DNA of 38,477 bases from Alphaproteobacteria bacterium UBA830 (GCA_905181725.1 CAJIYX010000162.1:1-38477), one strand, 5' to 3'. Shown: positions 17,455 through 25,851, counted from the stretch's first letter. The notes: generated from the sequence alone by a model not told the origin. Numbers and translations are program-made.

Positions 17455-18366
17455 ATGGCAGACATTGCTGAGAGACCCGCGCCGCGGCCGCAGAACGCGT
17501 TGCTCGCCGCTTTCTGGGTATTGGGATCGACGGCATCGTTCGTCCTGATGATGGTCTCCGTGCGCGAGCTGTCGACAAGTATGTCGAGCTTCGAGGTACT
17601 GTCGTTCCGGTCGATCATCGGCATTCCGATCATGTGCCTTGTCGCCTGGCATATGGGCTTTCGCAATATCCGCACGCGCCGTTTGGGCATGCATATCGGC
17701 CGCAACGTCGTTCATTTCGGCGGTCAGTGGTGCTGGGTGATCGGCATCACACTGCTGCCGATGGCCCATGTGACCGCGCTTGAATTCACCATGCCGATGT
17801 GGACCGCGGTGATCGCCATGCTGTTTCTGGCTGAAAAGGCGAAATCACATCGCATCTTCGCCGTGGTGATGGGCCTTGCCGGCGTTCTGGTGATCCTGCG
17901 GCCCGGCCTTGAGATCGTGACCTACGGCGCGCTGGTCGTCCTGCTGGGGGCACTATTTTATGGCATATCGAACGTGATGGTAAAATCGCTGACATCCGAC
18001 GATGCGCCCTGGGTCATTGTCTTCTGGATGCAGGTTATTCAGCTGCCGCTGAGCCTTCTCCCGGCAATCTTCTGGTTCGAGTGGGTGTGGCCGGACTGGC
18101 CGGACGCGCCGTGGCTCCTGGCTATCGGGCTGACCAGCATGTCGGCGCATTTCTGCCTTGCCCGGGCGTTTCAGATCGCCGACGCGACCGTGTGTATCCC
18201 GGTCGATTTCGTCCGCCTGCCGCTGGCTGCACTGGTCGGCTGGCTGTTCTATGCGGAAGGTGTCAGCATATGGATCCTGATCGGCGCGCTGTTGATCTTC
18301 GGCGGAAACTATTATTCTGTCTGGCGGGAAACCCGCAGCGAAGTGCCTCGCGCAGGCAAGGCCTGA
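17455..18366 (+). CDS. DMT/EamA-family transporter 4
   Basis: A 303-residue EamA protein with ten hydrophobic segments; motifs are VSVRELSTSMSSFEVLSFR, EFTMPMWTAVIAMLFLAEKA, GLAGVLVILRPG and CIPVDFVRLPLAALVGWLFY. It is most like transporter 5 just downstream: both share SFE-L-FRS-IG and HIGRNVVHFGGQWCW-type phrases. It lies 237 bp from the divergent UbiD 1 start, so a shared regulatory region is possible. The ribosome site is weak. Together with UbiD 1 it may form a transporter-decarboxylase module, but this rests on position only. Confidence 0.9.
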   Translation: MADIAERPAPRPQNALLAAFWVLGSTASFVLMMVSVRELSTSMSSFEVLSFRSIIGIPIMCLVAWHMGFRNIRTRRLGMHIGRNVVHFGGQWCWVIGITLLPMAHVTALEFTMPMWTAVIAMLFLAEKAKSHRIFAVVMGLAGVLVILRPGLEIVTYGALVVLLGALFYGISNVMVKSLTSDDAPWVIVFWMQVIQLPLSLLPAIFWFEWVWPDWPDAPWLLAIGLTSMSAHFCLARAFQIADATVCIPVDFVRLPLAALVGWLFYAEGVSIWILIGALLIFGGNYYSVWRETRSEVPRAGKA

Positions 18367-18371
18367 AACCC

Positions 18372-19247
18372 TTGCCACCGCTCTTTCAAGCCATTCTGTG
18401 GTTCGGTGGTACCATGTCCGGTTTCGCCGGTATGGCGATCGCCGCGCGCAGCTTGCACACCGAAATGTCGACTTTCGAGATCCTGTTTTTCCGCAGCCTG
18501 ATCGGCGTGCTGGTGGTTCTGCCGTTCATCGCGCGCAACCATTTCATCGATATCCGAGTCACGAACTTGCGCTGGCACCTGGGACGGGCGGCGATCCAAT
18601 ATGGCGGGCAGATATGCTGGCTTTACGGCATCGTTCACCTGACGTTGTCGGACCTGACATCCATCGAATTTTCCGTCCCGCTGTTCACCGCCCTGCTCGC
18701 CGTATTTTTCCTCGGCGAACGCATGTGGCGGCATAAATGGGTCGCGACGATCTTCGGGTTCGCCGGTGTGCTGATCATTCTGCGGCCGGAAGGCTCGGCC
18801 TTTAACATCGCCGGTCTGGTGATGATCATCGGATCGTTCCTGTATGCGGGTTCGGGCGTGCTCGTGAAGTTCCTCACCCGCACGGAAACGCCGCAGGGCA
18901 TCATCTTCTGGATGAATCTGCTGCAACTGCCTGCCGGGCTGATCCCGGCGGTGTTTATCTTCGACTGGGTGACGCCGGGCATCGCCGACGTGCCGTGGAT
19001 ACTGGTCTGGGGCCTGGCCGGGCTATGGGCGCATTACGCCATGGCCCGCGCGCTGACGCTCGCCGATATCACCATCATCTTCCCGCTGGATTTCCTGCGC
19101 CTCCCGGTCATGGCGATCATCGGCTACCTGCTTTATGCTGAAGCGCTGGACCCGTGGACCGCGGTCGGCGCGCTGATCATCTTCGTCGGTAACTGGTACA
19201 GCGTGCGCGGGGAATCGCGCCGCGGCAGCTCGCCCGACGGGCATTAA
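18372..19247 (+). CDS. DMT/EamA-family transporter 5 (TTG start)
   Basis: About 291 residues. The reading frame runs back into transporter 4, but a full first membrane helix is obtained only if translation starts at the TTG at 18372, six bases after the stop of transporter 4; the first ATG (18414) would cut that helix. Motifs are AARSLHTEMSTFEILFFR, SIEFSVPLFTALLAVFFLGE, GFAGVLIILRP and IIFPLDFLRLPVMAIIGYLL. It is a close tandem paralogue of transporter 4 and probably translationally coupled to it. It converges with the HD-domain gene, leaving only 22 bp between stops. Confidence 0.87.
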   Translation: MPPLFQAILWFGGTMSGFAGMAIAARSLHTEMSTFEILFFRSLIGVLVVLPFIARNHFIDIRVTNLRWHLGRAAIQYGGQICWLYGIVHLTLSDLTSIEFSVPLFTALLAVFFLGERMWRHKWVATIFGFAGVLIILRPEGSAFNIAGLVMIIGSFLYAGSGVLVKFLTRTETPQGIIFWMNLLQLPAGLIPAVFIFDWVTPGIADVPWILVWGLAGLWAHYAMARALTLADITIIFPLDFLRLPVMAIIGYLLYAEALDPWTAVGALIIFVGNWYSVRGESRRGSSPDGH

Positions 19248-19269
19248 TCGCCAAAGACGTCGAATTCGC

Positions 19270-20025
19270 CTAAAGCGCGCTGGCCGGCCGCCGAATCGTA
19301 CGCCACATATGGGCCGCCGGAGAATTGTCGTTCCCCAGACCTTCTTCAGGCTGCTTGAAGTGACGGCCGATGATGTCCTCGAAATCCTCGATCGTCACGA
19401 CCGTATCGGGATCGAACGCGTATAGATCGTTTACGCAGATGATCCGTGCCGACATGTACCATTTATGGTTCCGCGCTTCTTCGTAGTCCCGCTGGACATA
19501 AGGCTCGACCTTGTAATCCTCGCCAAACCACTTTGAATAGGCGCCAGGGTATTCATAGCCGACGGATTCATCTGCGAAAAACCGCAGCGCCTGATGCATC
19601 CTGATTGCCCAGGAGATTTCCTCATCGACATAGGGCTCCAGCATCTGGGCACCCCAGTAGCCGTGATCGGGGCGGAACAGGGCGATCACCGAGACATCGT
19701 GCAGCAGACAGGCCAGCACCATCTTTTCGGGCAAGCCGTTCTTTTGCGCGAGCGCAGCACTTTGCAGCAAATGCTGTTTGGATGGCGCGAAGCGTAGATT
19801 GAAGAAGTCTATTAGGGTCGGCTTTTCAGGCATCGCCGGCAGCCGATGATCTTCGCCCATCAGCGTCGGCTTGGGTCCGGCCATCTTGAATTCGGTGGCG
19901 TCGGACCATTCGCCGTCGGCCAGCTTGTTGATCGGCGACCGGTGAATCACCAGGTCGCCAAGCTCCTGCATCTGCTTGTATTCAAGCGCGTCCGCCTTGT
20001 CCGACAGGCCCTGTGCGTTCGACAT
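19270..20025 (-). CDS. HD-domain protein, possible PhnZ/MIOX-like diiron oxygenase
   Basis: A 251-residue soluble protein with a metal-binding HD pattern: H85 in SKQHLLQSAALAQ, H109-D110 in ACLLHDVSV, H121 in PDHGYWGAQMLEPYVDEEIS and H144 in WAIRMHQALRF. The spacing (His, HD, His, His) and the short YSKWFGEDY segment resemble the small HD-fold mixed-valence diiron oxygenases (PhnZ, myo-inositol oxygenase) as much as HD phosphohydrolases; a final aspartate ligand cannot be fixed by eye. The ATG at 20025 is chosen over 20103 because the 26 extra residues do not look like an HD N-terminus. It is the last gene of the transporter-dehydrogenase-GST operon. The fold is likely; the reaction is inferred. 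Confidence 0.7.
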   Translation of the reverse strand: MSNAQGLSDKADALEYKQMQELGDLVIHRSPINKLADGEWSDATEFKMAGPKPTLMGEDHRLPAMPEKPTLIDFFNLRFAPSKQHLLQSAALAQKNGLPEKMVLACLLHDVSVIALFRPDHGYWGAQMLEPYVDEEISWAIRMHQALRFFADESVGYEYPGAYSKWFGEDYKVEPYVQRDYEEARNHKWYMSARIICVNDLYAFDPDTVVTIEDFEDIIGRHFKQPEEGLGNDNSPAAHMWRTIRRPASAL

Positions 20026-20071
20026 CCGGCTGATCCCCGATTCTGAAGTTGTCTCGTATAAGAATTCTATC

Positions 20072-20302
20072 TTAGAACAGAAACCGCAGAAACAGCCCGG
20101 CAAAAATTATCAATATGACCATAAAGACTGCTTTATCGACCGAGCTGCCGACCTGCATCGCCTTCAGATATTTATTTTCCTGACTGGGATTCGGGCTGCC
20201 GTCGGGCAGAATACGGAGATCTTTGCCGCAGGAACGGCATTCGTCCGGGAAGGCGATGACGTTCTTTCCGCAATGCGGGCAATCGATCCAGTTATCGACC
20301 AT
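20072..20302 (-). CDS. Zinc-ribbon membrane miniprotein
   Basis: A 76-residue protein. Two CxxC knuckles, C8-P-H-C11 and C22-R-S-C25, form a zinc ribbon at the N-terminus; a polar linker follows, then one C-terminal transmembrane helix (VDKAVFMVILIIFAGLFLRF, about residues 55-76). This is a tail-anchored topology with the zinc ribbon in the cytosol. Its ATG overlaps the stop of the GST gene by one base, which implies coupled translation. I do not recognise a named family. It may tether or sense something for the operon, but nothing more can be said. Confidence 0.8.
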   Translation of the reverse strand: MVDNWIDCPHCGKNVIAFPDECRSCGKDLRILPDGSPNPSQENKYLKAMQVGSSVDKAVFMVILIIFAGLFLRFLF

Positions 20303-21009
20303 CAGTCCCGCTCGAACTGTCCCTCGCCGAACAGCAGATCACGGGTCTCATCGCTCATTGATTTGGAGCCCCGTTGTTCCGCCAGCAGTTCCATCCCGGC
20401 CTGTACGCCGGGCCGCGCCGACATCTCGTCGAACCACCGTTTCACGTGGGGAAAGTCCGCCTTATCGACCCCCTGGCGCCGCGACGGCCGCGCCCATGGC
20501 CAGCACGCCATGTCGGCAATGGAATAATCCCCGCCGCCGAGCCAGGTATTTTCGGCAAGGCGCCTGTCCATCACGCCATAGAGACGCCGCACTTCCTTCG
20601 AATAGCGTTCCACGCCGTAAGGCACATCCTCCCCACCCATCGCCTGGCGGAAATGGTGCGCCTGACCAGCCATCGGGCCGAGCCCACCCATCTGCCACAT
20701 CAGCCATTCCATAACAGTCGTACGGCCCCGGGTATCTTTCGGATCAGGCAGAAATTTCTCCGCCTTTTCGGCAAGGTAGATCATGATCGCGCCGGTCTCG
20801 AACACCATGACGGGATCGCCGCCATCGGCGGGATCGTGATCGACGATGGCCGGGATGCGGTTATTGGGGCTAAGTTTCAGAAAATCGGGGTCGAACTGAT
20901 CGCCGGTATTGATATCGACCGCGACAACCCTGTTCTCAAGACCGAGCTCGGCGATCAGGATCGATATCTTGTGCCCGTTCGGGGTCGGCCATGTGTATTG
21001 GGTAATCAT
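20302..21009 (-). CDS. Glutathione S-transferase-like protein (YfcG/YghU group)
   Basis: A 235-residue protein with an N-terminal thioredoxin-fold GST domain and an all-helical C-terminal domain. The N-terminal signature TWPTPNGHKISILIAELGLE and the FLKLSPNNRIPAIVDHD loop match the YfcG/YghU group, where a Thr/Asn pair replaces the usual catalytic Ser/Tyr and glutathione disulphide is bound; those proteins act as disulphide-bond reductases. VFETGAIMIYLAEK is the glutathione gamma-glutamyl site. Its start overlaps the stop of the dehydrogenase gene by 4 bp. It could serve detoxification or isomerisation of a pathway intermediate. Confidence 0.9.
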   Translation of the reverse strand: MITQYTWPTPNGHKISILIAELGLENRVVAVDINTGDQFDPDFLKLSPNNRIPAIVDHDPADGGDPVMVFETGAIMIYLAEKAEKFLPDPKDTRGRTTVMEWLMWQMGGLGPMAGQAHHFRQAMGGEDVPYGVERYSKEVRRLYGVMDRRLAENTWLGGGDYSIADMACWPWARPSRRQGVDKADFPHVKRWFDEMSARPGVQAGMELLAEQRGSKSMSDETRDLLFGEGQFERD

Positions 21010-22064
21010 ATGACCGCAGCGATCGCCTTGCCCGCTTCCTCGGTCGTCGCCTGTCCGCCGAGATCACGGGTACACGGACCGCCATCGCCCAGCACGTCCT
21101 CGATGGCAGCCACAATTGCCGCCCCCGCTTCGCGCTCGCCGAAATGATTGAGCATCATCGCCGCCGACCAGATCTGCGCCACCGGGTTGGCTATGCCCTG
21201 ACCGAAGATATCGGGCGCCGAGCCATGCACCGGCTCGAACATGGAGGGATGATCGCGTTCGGGGTTGATATTGGCCGACGCCGCGATGCCGATGGAACCG
21301 GCGATTGCCGGGCCGAGATCAGACAAGATATCGCCGAACAGGTTGGAGCCGACGACGACGTCGAACCAGTCCGGGCTGGTCACAAAACGCGCCGTCAATA
21401 TGTCGATATGGAACTGGTCGGTCTCGATATCGGGATAGTATGCGGCCATCGCGGCGAAGCGCTCGTCCCAGTACGGCATGGAATGAATAATGCCGTTGGA
21501 CTTGGTCGCCGATGTTACTTTTTTGGCCGGGCGGGTCTGTGCCAGTTCGAACGCATAGCGCATGACCCGGTCGCAGCCCTTGCGCGTAAACACCGCCTGT
21601 TGCACCGCCATTTCGGCATCCGTGCCTTCATACATCCGTCCGCCGATCTGCGAATACTCGCCCTCGACGTTTTCGCGGACGATCATCATGTCGATATCGT
21701 CCGGCCCGCGCCCCGCCAGCGGCGAGGCGACGCCAGGCAACAGCCGCGCCGGGCGTAGATTGACGTATTGAAAGAATTCGCGCCGGATCGGGATCAACAT
21801 GCCCCACAGCGAGACATGATCGGGCACGCCCGGCATGCCGACCGCACCGAGAAACACCGCGTCGAACGGACGCAGCTGGTCGATGCCGTCTTCGGGCATG
21901 ATGTGGCCGGTTTTCGCGTAATTGTCACAGTTCCAGCCGAATTCAGTGAATTCGTAATCGATGCCGAACTTCGCGCCCGCCGCCTCCAGCACGCGCAATC
22001 CTTCTGGCATGACTTCCTTGCCTATCCCGTCGCCGGGGATGATCGCGATTTTATAGGTGCTCAT
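21006..22064 (-). CDS. Tartrate/D-malate-type NAD-dependent decarboxylating dehydrogenase
   Basis: A 352-residue member of the isopropylmalate/isocitrate dehydrogenase superfamily: IAIIPGDGIGKEVMPEGLRV at the N-terminus, substrate-binding arginines in the LRPARLLPG region, VRENVEGEYS, a catalytic lysine in SATKSNGI, and the metal/NAD segment GSNLFGDILSDLGPAIAGS followed by EPVHGSAPDI. LRPARLLPG with VRENVEGEYSQIGGR favours the tartrate/D-malate dehydrogenase group (TtuC, DmlA) over leucine-biosynthetic LeuB. ATG 22064 is chosen; it lies 4 bp after the stop of the transporter gene. The enzyme would oxidatively decarboxylate a 2-hydroxy acid to a keto acid; the operon context suggests catabolism, the exact acid is not known. 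Confidence 0.88.
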   Translation of the reverse strand: MSTYKIAIIPGDGIGKEVMPEGLRVLEAAGAKFGIDYEFTEFGWNCDNYAKTGHIMPEDGIDQLRPFDAVFLGAVGMPGVPDHVSLWGMLIPIRREFFQYVNLRPARLLPGVASPLAGRGPDDIDMMIVRENVEGEYSQIGGRMYEGTDAEMAVQQAVFTRKGCDRVMRYAFELAQTRPAKKVTSATKSNGIIHSMPYWDERFAAMAAYYPDIETDQFHIDILTARFVTSPDWFDVVVGSNLFGDILSDLGPAIAGSIGIAASANINPERDHPSMFEPVHGSAPDIFGQGIANPVAQIWSAAMMLNHFGEREAGAAIVAAIEDVLGDGGPCTRDLGGQATTEEAGKAIAAVI

Positions 22065-22068
22065 GACT

Positions 22069-22944
22069 TCAATGCCCGCCTTTACGTTCGAAAACAATCA
22101 CGTAATAGCTGGCCCCGAAGATAACCAGCGCCCCGGCCCAGGTATAGGCGTCTGATGTCTCACCGAAGACGAGCCATCCGAGCAGCGCCGCCGTGATGAG
22201 GCGGGCAAAATCGAAGGGCTGGACGACGCGCGCGTCGGCGACGGCAATGGACCGGGTGATCGCATACTGGCCGAGGAGCGCGAAAATTCCGATGCCGAGA
22301 ATTAACGGTGTGTCGGCCAGCACCGGATCGGTCCAGTAAAACCAGGCGGGAACGGCAGACAGAACCAGCATCAGGATGCTGACATAGGCCACCATGACGG
22401 CGGCGGATTCGGTCCGCGACAGGAATTTCATGCAGGTATTGACCCCGGCGAACAGCACCGCGGTTGAGATCGTCGCGATCATGCCAAGACTGATATCCTG
22501 GAAACCCGGGCGCAGGATAATCAGCGCGCCGACAAACGCGACGCCGACTGCCGCCCACGTTCGGGGGCCCGCCTTTTCGCGCAGAATAAACATCGCGAAC
22601 AGGATCGTGAAAATCGGCTGAAAATAGAGCATCGCCGTATAGTCGGAAATCGGGATCACGCTGACCGCATAAAACCAGCACATCATACCGCCATAGGTAA
22701 AAAACGACCGCAACAGGTGCAGCGGGAACACGCCTGTCTTCATGACTGAGATGCCGTTGCGCAGGATCAGCGGTACGACAAATCCAAGAGCGATTACCGC
22801 CCGCATGAACGCCAGCTGCGCCGTCGAATAATCCGATGAAAGTTCGCGCGTACATACAGAGGTCAGTGTGTACCCGAGCCCGGCCAGGATCATCCAGGCG
22901 GGGCCAGCGATGACCGGCGGCACATCCGCGAAGAGGTTTTTCAT
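22069..22944 (-). CDS. DMT/EamA-family transporter 6
   Basis: A 291-residue EamA protein with ten hydrophobic segments. Motifs are TSVCTRELSSDYSTAQLAFMR, LYFQPIFTILFAMFILREKA, AFVGALIILRPGF and ADARVVQPFDFARLITAALLGW. It is the first gene of the minus-strand operon and lies 4 bp before the dehydrogenase gene, so it probably moves that enzyme's substrate or product. It is distinct from the plus-strand cluster of five: the loop before helix 9 has DFARLI rather than DFLRLP. In this setting uptake is as likely as export. Confidence 0.9.
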   Translation of the reverse strand: MKNLFADVPPVIAGPAWMILAGLGYTLTSVCTRELSSDYSTAQLAFMRAVIALGFVVPLILRNGISVMKTGVFPLHLLRSFFTYGGMMCWFYAVSVIPISDYTAMLYFQPIFTILFAMFILREKAGPRTWAAVGVAFVGALIILRPGFQDISLGMIATISTAVLFAGVNTCMKFLSRTESAAVMVAYVSILMLVLSAVPAWFYWTDPVLADTPLILGIGIFALLGQYAITRSIAVADARVVQPFDFARLITAALLGWLVFGETSDAYTWAGALVIFGASYYVIVFERKGGH

Positions 22945-22971
22945 CGTGTGATTGTCACGCTGGCAATAACA

Positions 22972-23046
22972 TCATCCCCGCGACTGCAGAGATCTCCCTG
23001 CGACTAGGTACCAGACGGCCAGATATTCCGGCCTTCGCGGGAATGA
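22972..23046. repeat. Palindromic repeat remnant
   Basis: The ends TCATCCCCGCGA (22972-22983) and TCGCGGGAATGA (23035-23046) are inverted copies with one mismatch, of the type found in dispersed proteobacterial intergenic palindromes (GTCATTCCCGCGAA...). Between them lies a less ordered 51-bp centre with a GGCC-AGATATTCC-GGCC hairpin. It occupies most of the 129-bp gap upstream of the DMT 6 operon. Confidence 0.55.
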
Positions 23047-23073
23047 CGCTTGGAGACAGGTGGGCACCAATTG

Positions 23074-24708
23074 TCACCCCTCCTCATCAACCTTGCGAAT
23101 ATCGGTGTTTGGCTCGACCCCGGCGCGCCGCTGCTGGTGCGAACGCTCCCCGTTGGTTATCCAGTCCCCGGCGGCGGCGCGTTCAGCCAATGTGTCCCAT
23201 TCCGCCGACCAGTCGCCAAGCTCATAGCCGTGCCATGGCGCTTCGGGCTTCAGCGGCGGCAGACCGAGCTGTTCCCACAGCTCCTTTGCGTGTTCCATAT
23301 ATTCTCGCTTCGGCAGAGCGACCGGCGCCATATCGGCCTTGAGCGTCGCATCGATCAGCAATGTCGCATCCTCCGCCGCGCCGGATCCCCCTAATTTCGG
23401 GCCGTGCCCTAACGGCCGGTGATGGATCAGCTCACAGTCTTTGGCGAGATTGGCCCGGTAGCTCATCGCCCAGAACACCGCATCCATATTGTCCGGATTG
23501 ATATCCTCGTTCACCGCAATCAGGTATTTGCCGACCGGGGCCTGAAACGACATCGCGCCGTACAGCGCACGCCAGATTTCAGTACGCGCCACCGAACGGT
23601 CGAACTGGACCACCATCACCTTGCGCAGGTTGGTCAGCGGCTCATGCATGGCGACGCGTTTGACCCCGCGCACGCCGAGATGACCCGTCAGATGATCGAG
23701 GAACAGCGGCTCATAGGCGACGCGTTTGATAACCGACGATTCCGACGGCGTGACCTGGCTGATGATCGACGTAAAGACGGCGCTTTTCCGTCGGGTAATG
23801 GCAGTGACCGTTAGAATGAAATTGAATTCTTCGAGATTGATATGGCCGTGGCTTTCGCCGAACGGGCCTTCGGGTTCGAAATATTCCGGATCGAGCAGCC
23901 CTTCGATGACGATCTCGGCATCCGCCGGAACCAGCAGGTCGGACGTGCGCGCCTTCGCCACCCGGATCGGGGCGCCGGCAATTCCACCGGCCACGCCAAG
24001 CTCGTCTACATCCTTGGCCAGTTTTTGCGGTGCAGCATAGGCAACCGGCGGCGGACAGCCTATCACCATGGCAATCGGCATCGCCTCGCCGCGGGCACGG
24101 TATTTTCCCCAATGGGCCGCGCCGCCCTGCCCGAGATTCATGAACAGCTTCAGCCCGATCCGGTCCGGCGCTTTCAGCCCGCCGCGATAGGTACCGAGGT
24201 TCTGGATGCCGGTATCGGGGTCACGGGTGACACAGGCCGTCGCCGTCAGATACGGCGCGGAATCATAGCCCGGCGTCGAGACCGGCACCGGTAACGCATC
24301 GAGCCCCTTGCCCGATGTCAGATCGGCCCCTTCATAGACAATTTGCTGACAGGCGGGGTTTTCGACCACGACCGGTGCGATCGGATTTGCGATCGCGTTC
24401 GACCAGCACTTCCCGATCTCGGCCACAGGCACCCCCATGCCGACCGCATAAATTTCGGCATTGCCCGCCAGTGCGCCCACCGTAACCGGCAGGTCGAATA
24501 CGCGCCCGTCCCCGCCGGTGACATTGGTGAACAGGAACGCCTTGCGCTCTGTCTCCGGTATGCCGCCGCGGAACTGCCAGCGCACTAATGGGCTGAGTTC
24601 CGAATCCTTGTTGATCGGCGCGTCGATCGTGGTCAGCAGGCCGGCAGCGTCGAGCGCCGCCAGATGGTCCTGCATGTCATTATATCCTCGTGTTTTCGCG
24701 TCCGTCAT
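23074..24708 (-). CDS. UbiD-family (prenylated-FMN) decarboxylase 2
   Basis: A 544-residue UbiD homologue, longer than UbiD 1 and clearly not its close paralogue. ATG 24708 follows GGGAGGGAGAACCG. Family features in order: NDMQDHLAALDAAGLLTTID at the N-terminus, DALPVPVSTPGYDSAPYLTA, the ligand loop NLGTYRGGLKAPDRIGL, DAEIVIEGLLDP with its glutamates, GPFGESHGHINLEEFNF, and GAAEDATLLIDATLKA near the end. ESHGHI replaces the usual EFTGYY, so it belongs to another subgroup. A hydrophilic C-terminal extension of about 40 residues follows the core. It is divergent from a quinone-oxidoreductase-like gene with 114 bp between. It needs prenylated FMN, but no UbiX is encoded here. The substrate is unknown. 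Confidence 0.88.
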   Translation of the reverse strand: MTDAKTRGYNDMQDHLAALDAAGLLTTIDAPINKDSELSPLVRWQFRGGIPETERKAFLFTNVTGGDGRVFDLPVTVGALAGNAEIYAVGMGVPVAEIGKCWSNAIANPIAPVVVENPACQQIVYEGADLTSGKGLDALPVPVSTPGYDSAPYLTATACVTRDPDTGIQNLGTYRGGLKAPDRIGLKLFMNLGQGGAAHWGKYRARGEAMPIAMVIGCPPPVAYAAPQKLAKDVDELGVAGGIAGAPIRVAKARTSDLLVPADAEIVIEGLLDPEYFEPEGPFGESHGHINLEEFNFILTVTAITRRKSAVFTSIISQVTPSESSVIKRVAYEPLFLDHLTGHLGVRGVKRVAMHEPLTNLRKVMVVQFDRSVARTEIWRALYGAMSFQAPVGKYLIAVNEDINPDNMDAVFWAMSYRANLAKDCELIHHRPLGHGPKLGGSGAAEDATLLIDATLKADMAPVALPKREYMEHAKELWEQLGLPPLKPEAPWHGYELGDWSAEWDTLAERAAAGDWITNGERSHQQRRAGVEPNTDIRKVDEEG

Positions 24709-24822
24709 CGGTTCTCCCTCCCTTGCCGCATGATGGATCGACACACTATCGCAGGCAAGTGGGGGGCAATGACGCAGAGGTGTGAGCTTGCTAAACTCCC
24801 CTCATAAAATGGGAGAGCGAAC

Positions 24823-25797
24823 ATGAAAGCGGCAGTCGTCGGCGAAAACGGTCTGGAAATCAGAGAAATCGACACCCCGAAACCGGGCCCGGCAGAGGTC
24901 TTGATAAAAGTGCGTGCCTGCGGTTTGAACCGCGCCGACGCCATGGTCGCCAGCGGCATGGCGCATGGCCGCGCGGGTGGCGCCGGCACGGTGCCCGGCA
25001 TCGAATATGTCGGCGAGGTCGTCGAAACAGGCCCGGAAGTCTCCAACGTAAAACCCGGCGACCGTGTCATGTGCACAGGTGTCCAGGGATGGGGCGAATA
25101 TGCCACCGCCGACTGGGGCCGCACCGTTCCAATCCCCGCCAATAACATGACTTGGGCACAGGCGGCGACGCTGCCGGTCGGGCTACAGACCATGCACAAT
25201 GCACTCGTCACGGCCGGCCGCTTCAAAGCCGGAGAAGCCGTGATGATCCAGGGCGCCAGTACGGGCGTCGGCATGCTCGGCATGCAGATCGCCAAGGCCA
25301 TGGGAGCCAGTTTGGTTGTCGGCTCCTCCACAAATTTGGAACGCCGCGCGCGACTGGGCGAATTCGGCGCCGATCTTGCCGTCGATTCGACGGACCCCGC
25401 CTGGGTCGACCAGATATTGGAGGCCACGGGCGGCGAAGGTGTCGACCTGATCGTCGATCAGGTATCCGGCTATGTCGCCAACCAGAATATGCAGGCGACC
25501 AAAATTCTTGGTCGCATAGTCAATGTCGGCCGTCTTGGCGGGTTTTCAGGCGAGTTCAATTTCGATCTGCATGCCGCACGCCGCATCGATTATATCGGCG
25601 TTACCTTCCGCACGCGCTCAGTCGAAGAAGTGCGCGACATCGTCACGGCCATGAAAGCCGACCTGTGGGATGTGGTCGAAGCGGGCGAGCTTGCACTGCC
25701 CATCGACCGCGAATTCGCCTTCGATGATGCAGCCGAGGCGGTTGAATACATGAAGGCCAACAAACATTTCGGCAAGATCGTGATGACGCTCGACTAG
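24823..25797 (+). CDS. NADPH:quinone oxidoreductase-like MDR protein
   Basis: A 324-residue medium-chain dehydrogenase/reductase. The N-terminal GroES-like domain carries ACGLNRADAMVASGM and GIEYVGEVVETG, as in zinc-free quinone oxidoreductases. The Rossmann nucleotide-binding glycines are in QGASTGVGMLGMQIAKAMGA (about 143-162), followed by FGADLAVDST and FGKIVMTLD at the C-terminus. The zinc-binding cysteines of alcohol dehydrogenases are absent. GGAG lies 7 bases before the ATG. Such enzymes reduce quinones or enones with NADPH, so it may reduce an unsaturated product of the divergent UbiD 2 enzyme; this link rests on position only. Confidence 0.9.
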   Translation: MKAAVVGENGLEIREIDTPKPGPAEVLIKVRACGLNRADAMVASGMAHGRAGGAGTVPGIEYVGEVVETGPEVSNVKPGDRVMCTGVQGWGEYATADWGRTVPIPANNMTWAQAATLPVGLQTMHNALVTAGRFKAGEAVMIQGASTGVGMLGMQIAKAMGASLVVGSSTNLERRARLGEFGADLAVDSTDPAWVDQILEATGGEGVDLIVDQVSGYVANQNMQATKILGRIVNVGRLGGFSGEFNFDLHAARRIDYIGVTFRTRSVEEVRDIVTAMKADLWDVVEAGELALPIDREFAFDDAAEAVEYMKANKHFGKIVMTLD

Positions 25798-25826
25798 CTT
25801 TCCGGGTACATCGTCAACCATGTCAG

Positions 25827-25851
25827 CCGGCGGGGGACATCAGCCCGCCGG
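25827..25851. terminator. Probable bidirectional terminator hairpin
   Basis: CCGGCGGG (25827-25834) and CCCGCCGG (25844-25851) form a perfect 8-bp stem with a 9-base loop, between the convergent oxidoreductase and binding-protein genes. It overlaps the binding protein's last codons and stop. There is no clear T-run, so it is a weak call. Confidence 0.4.
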
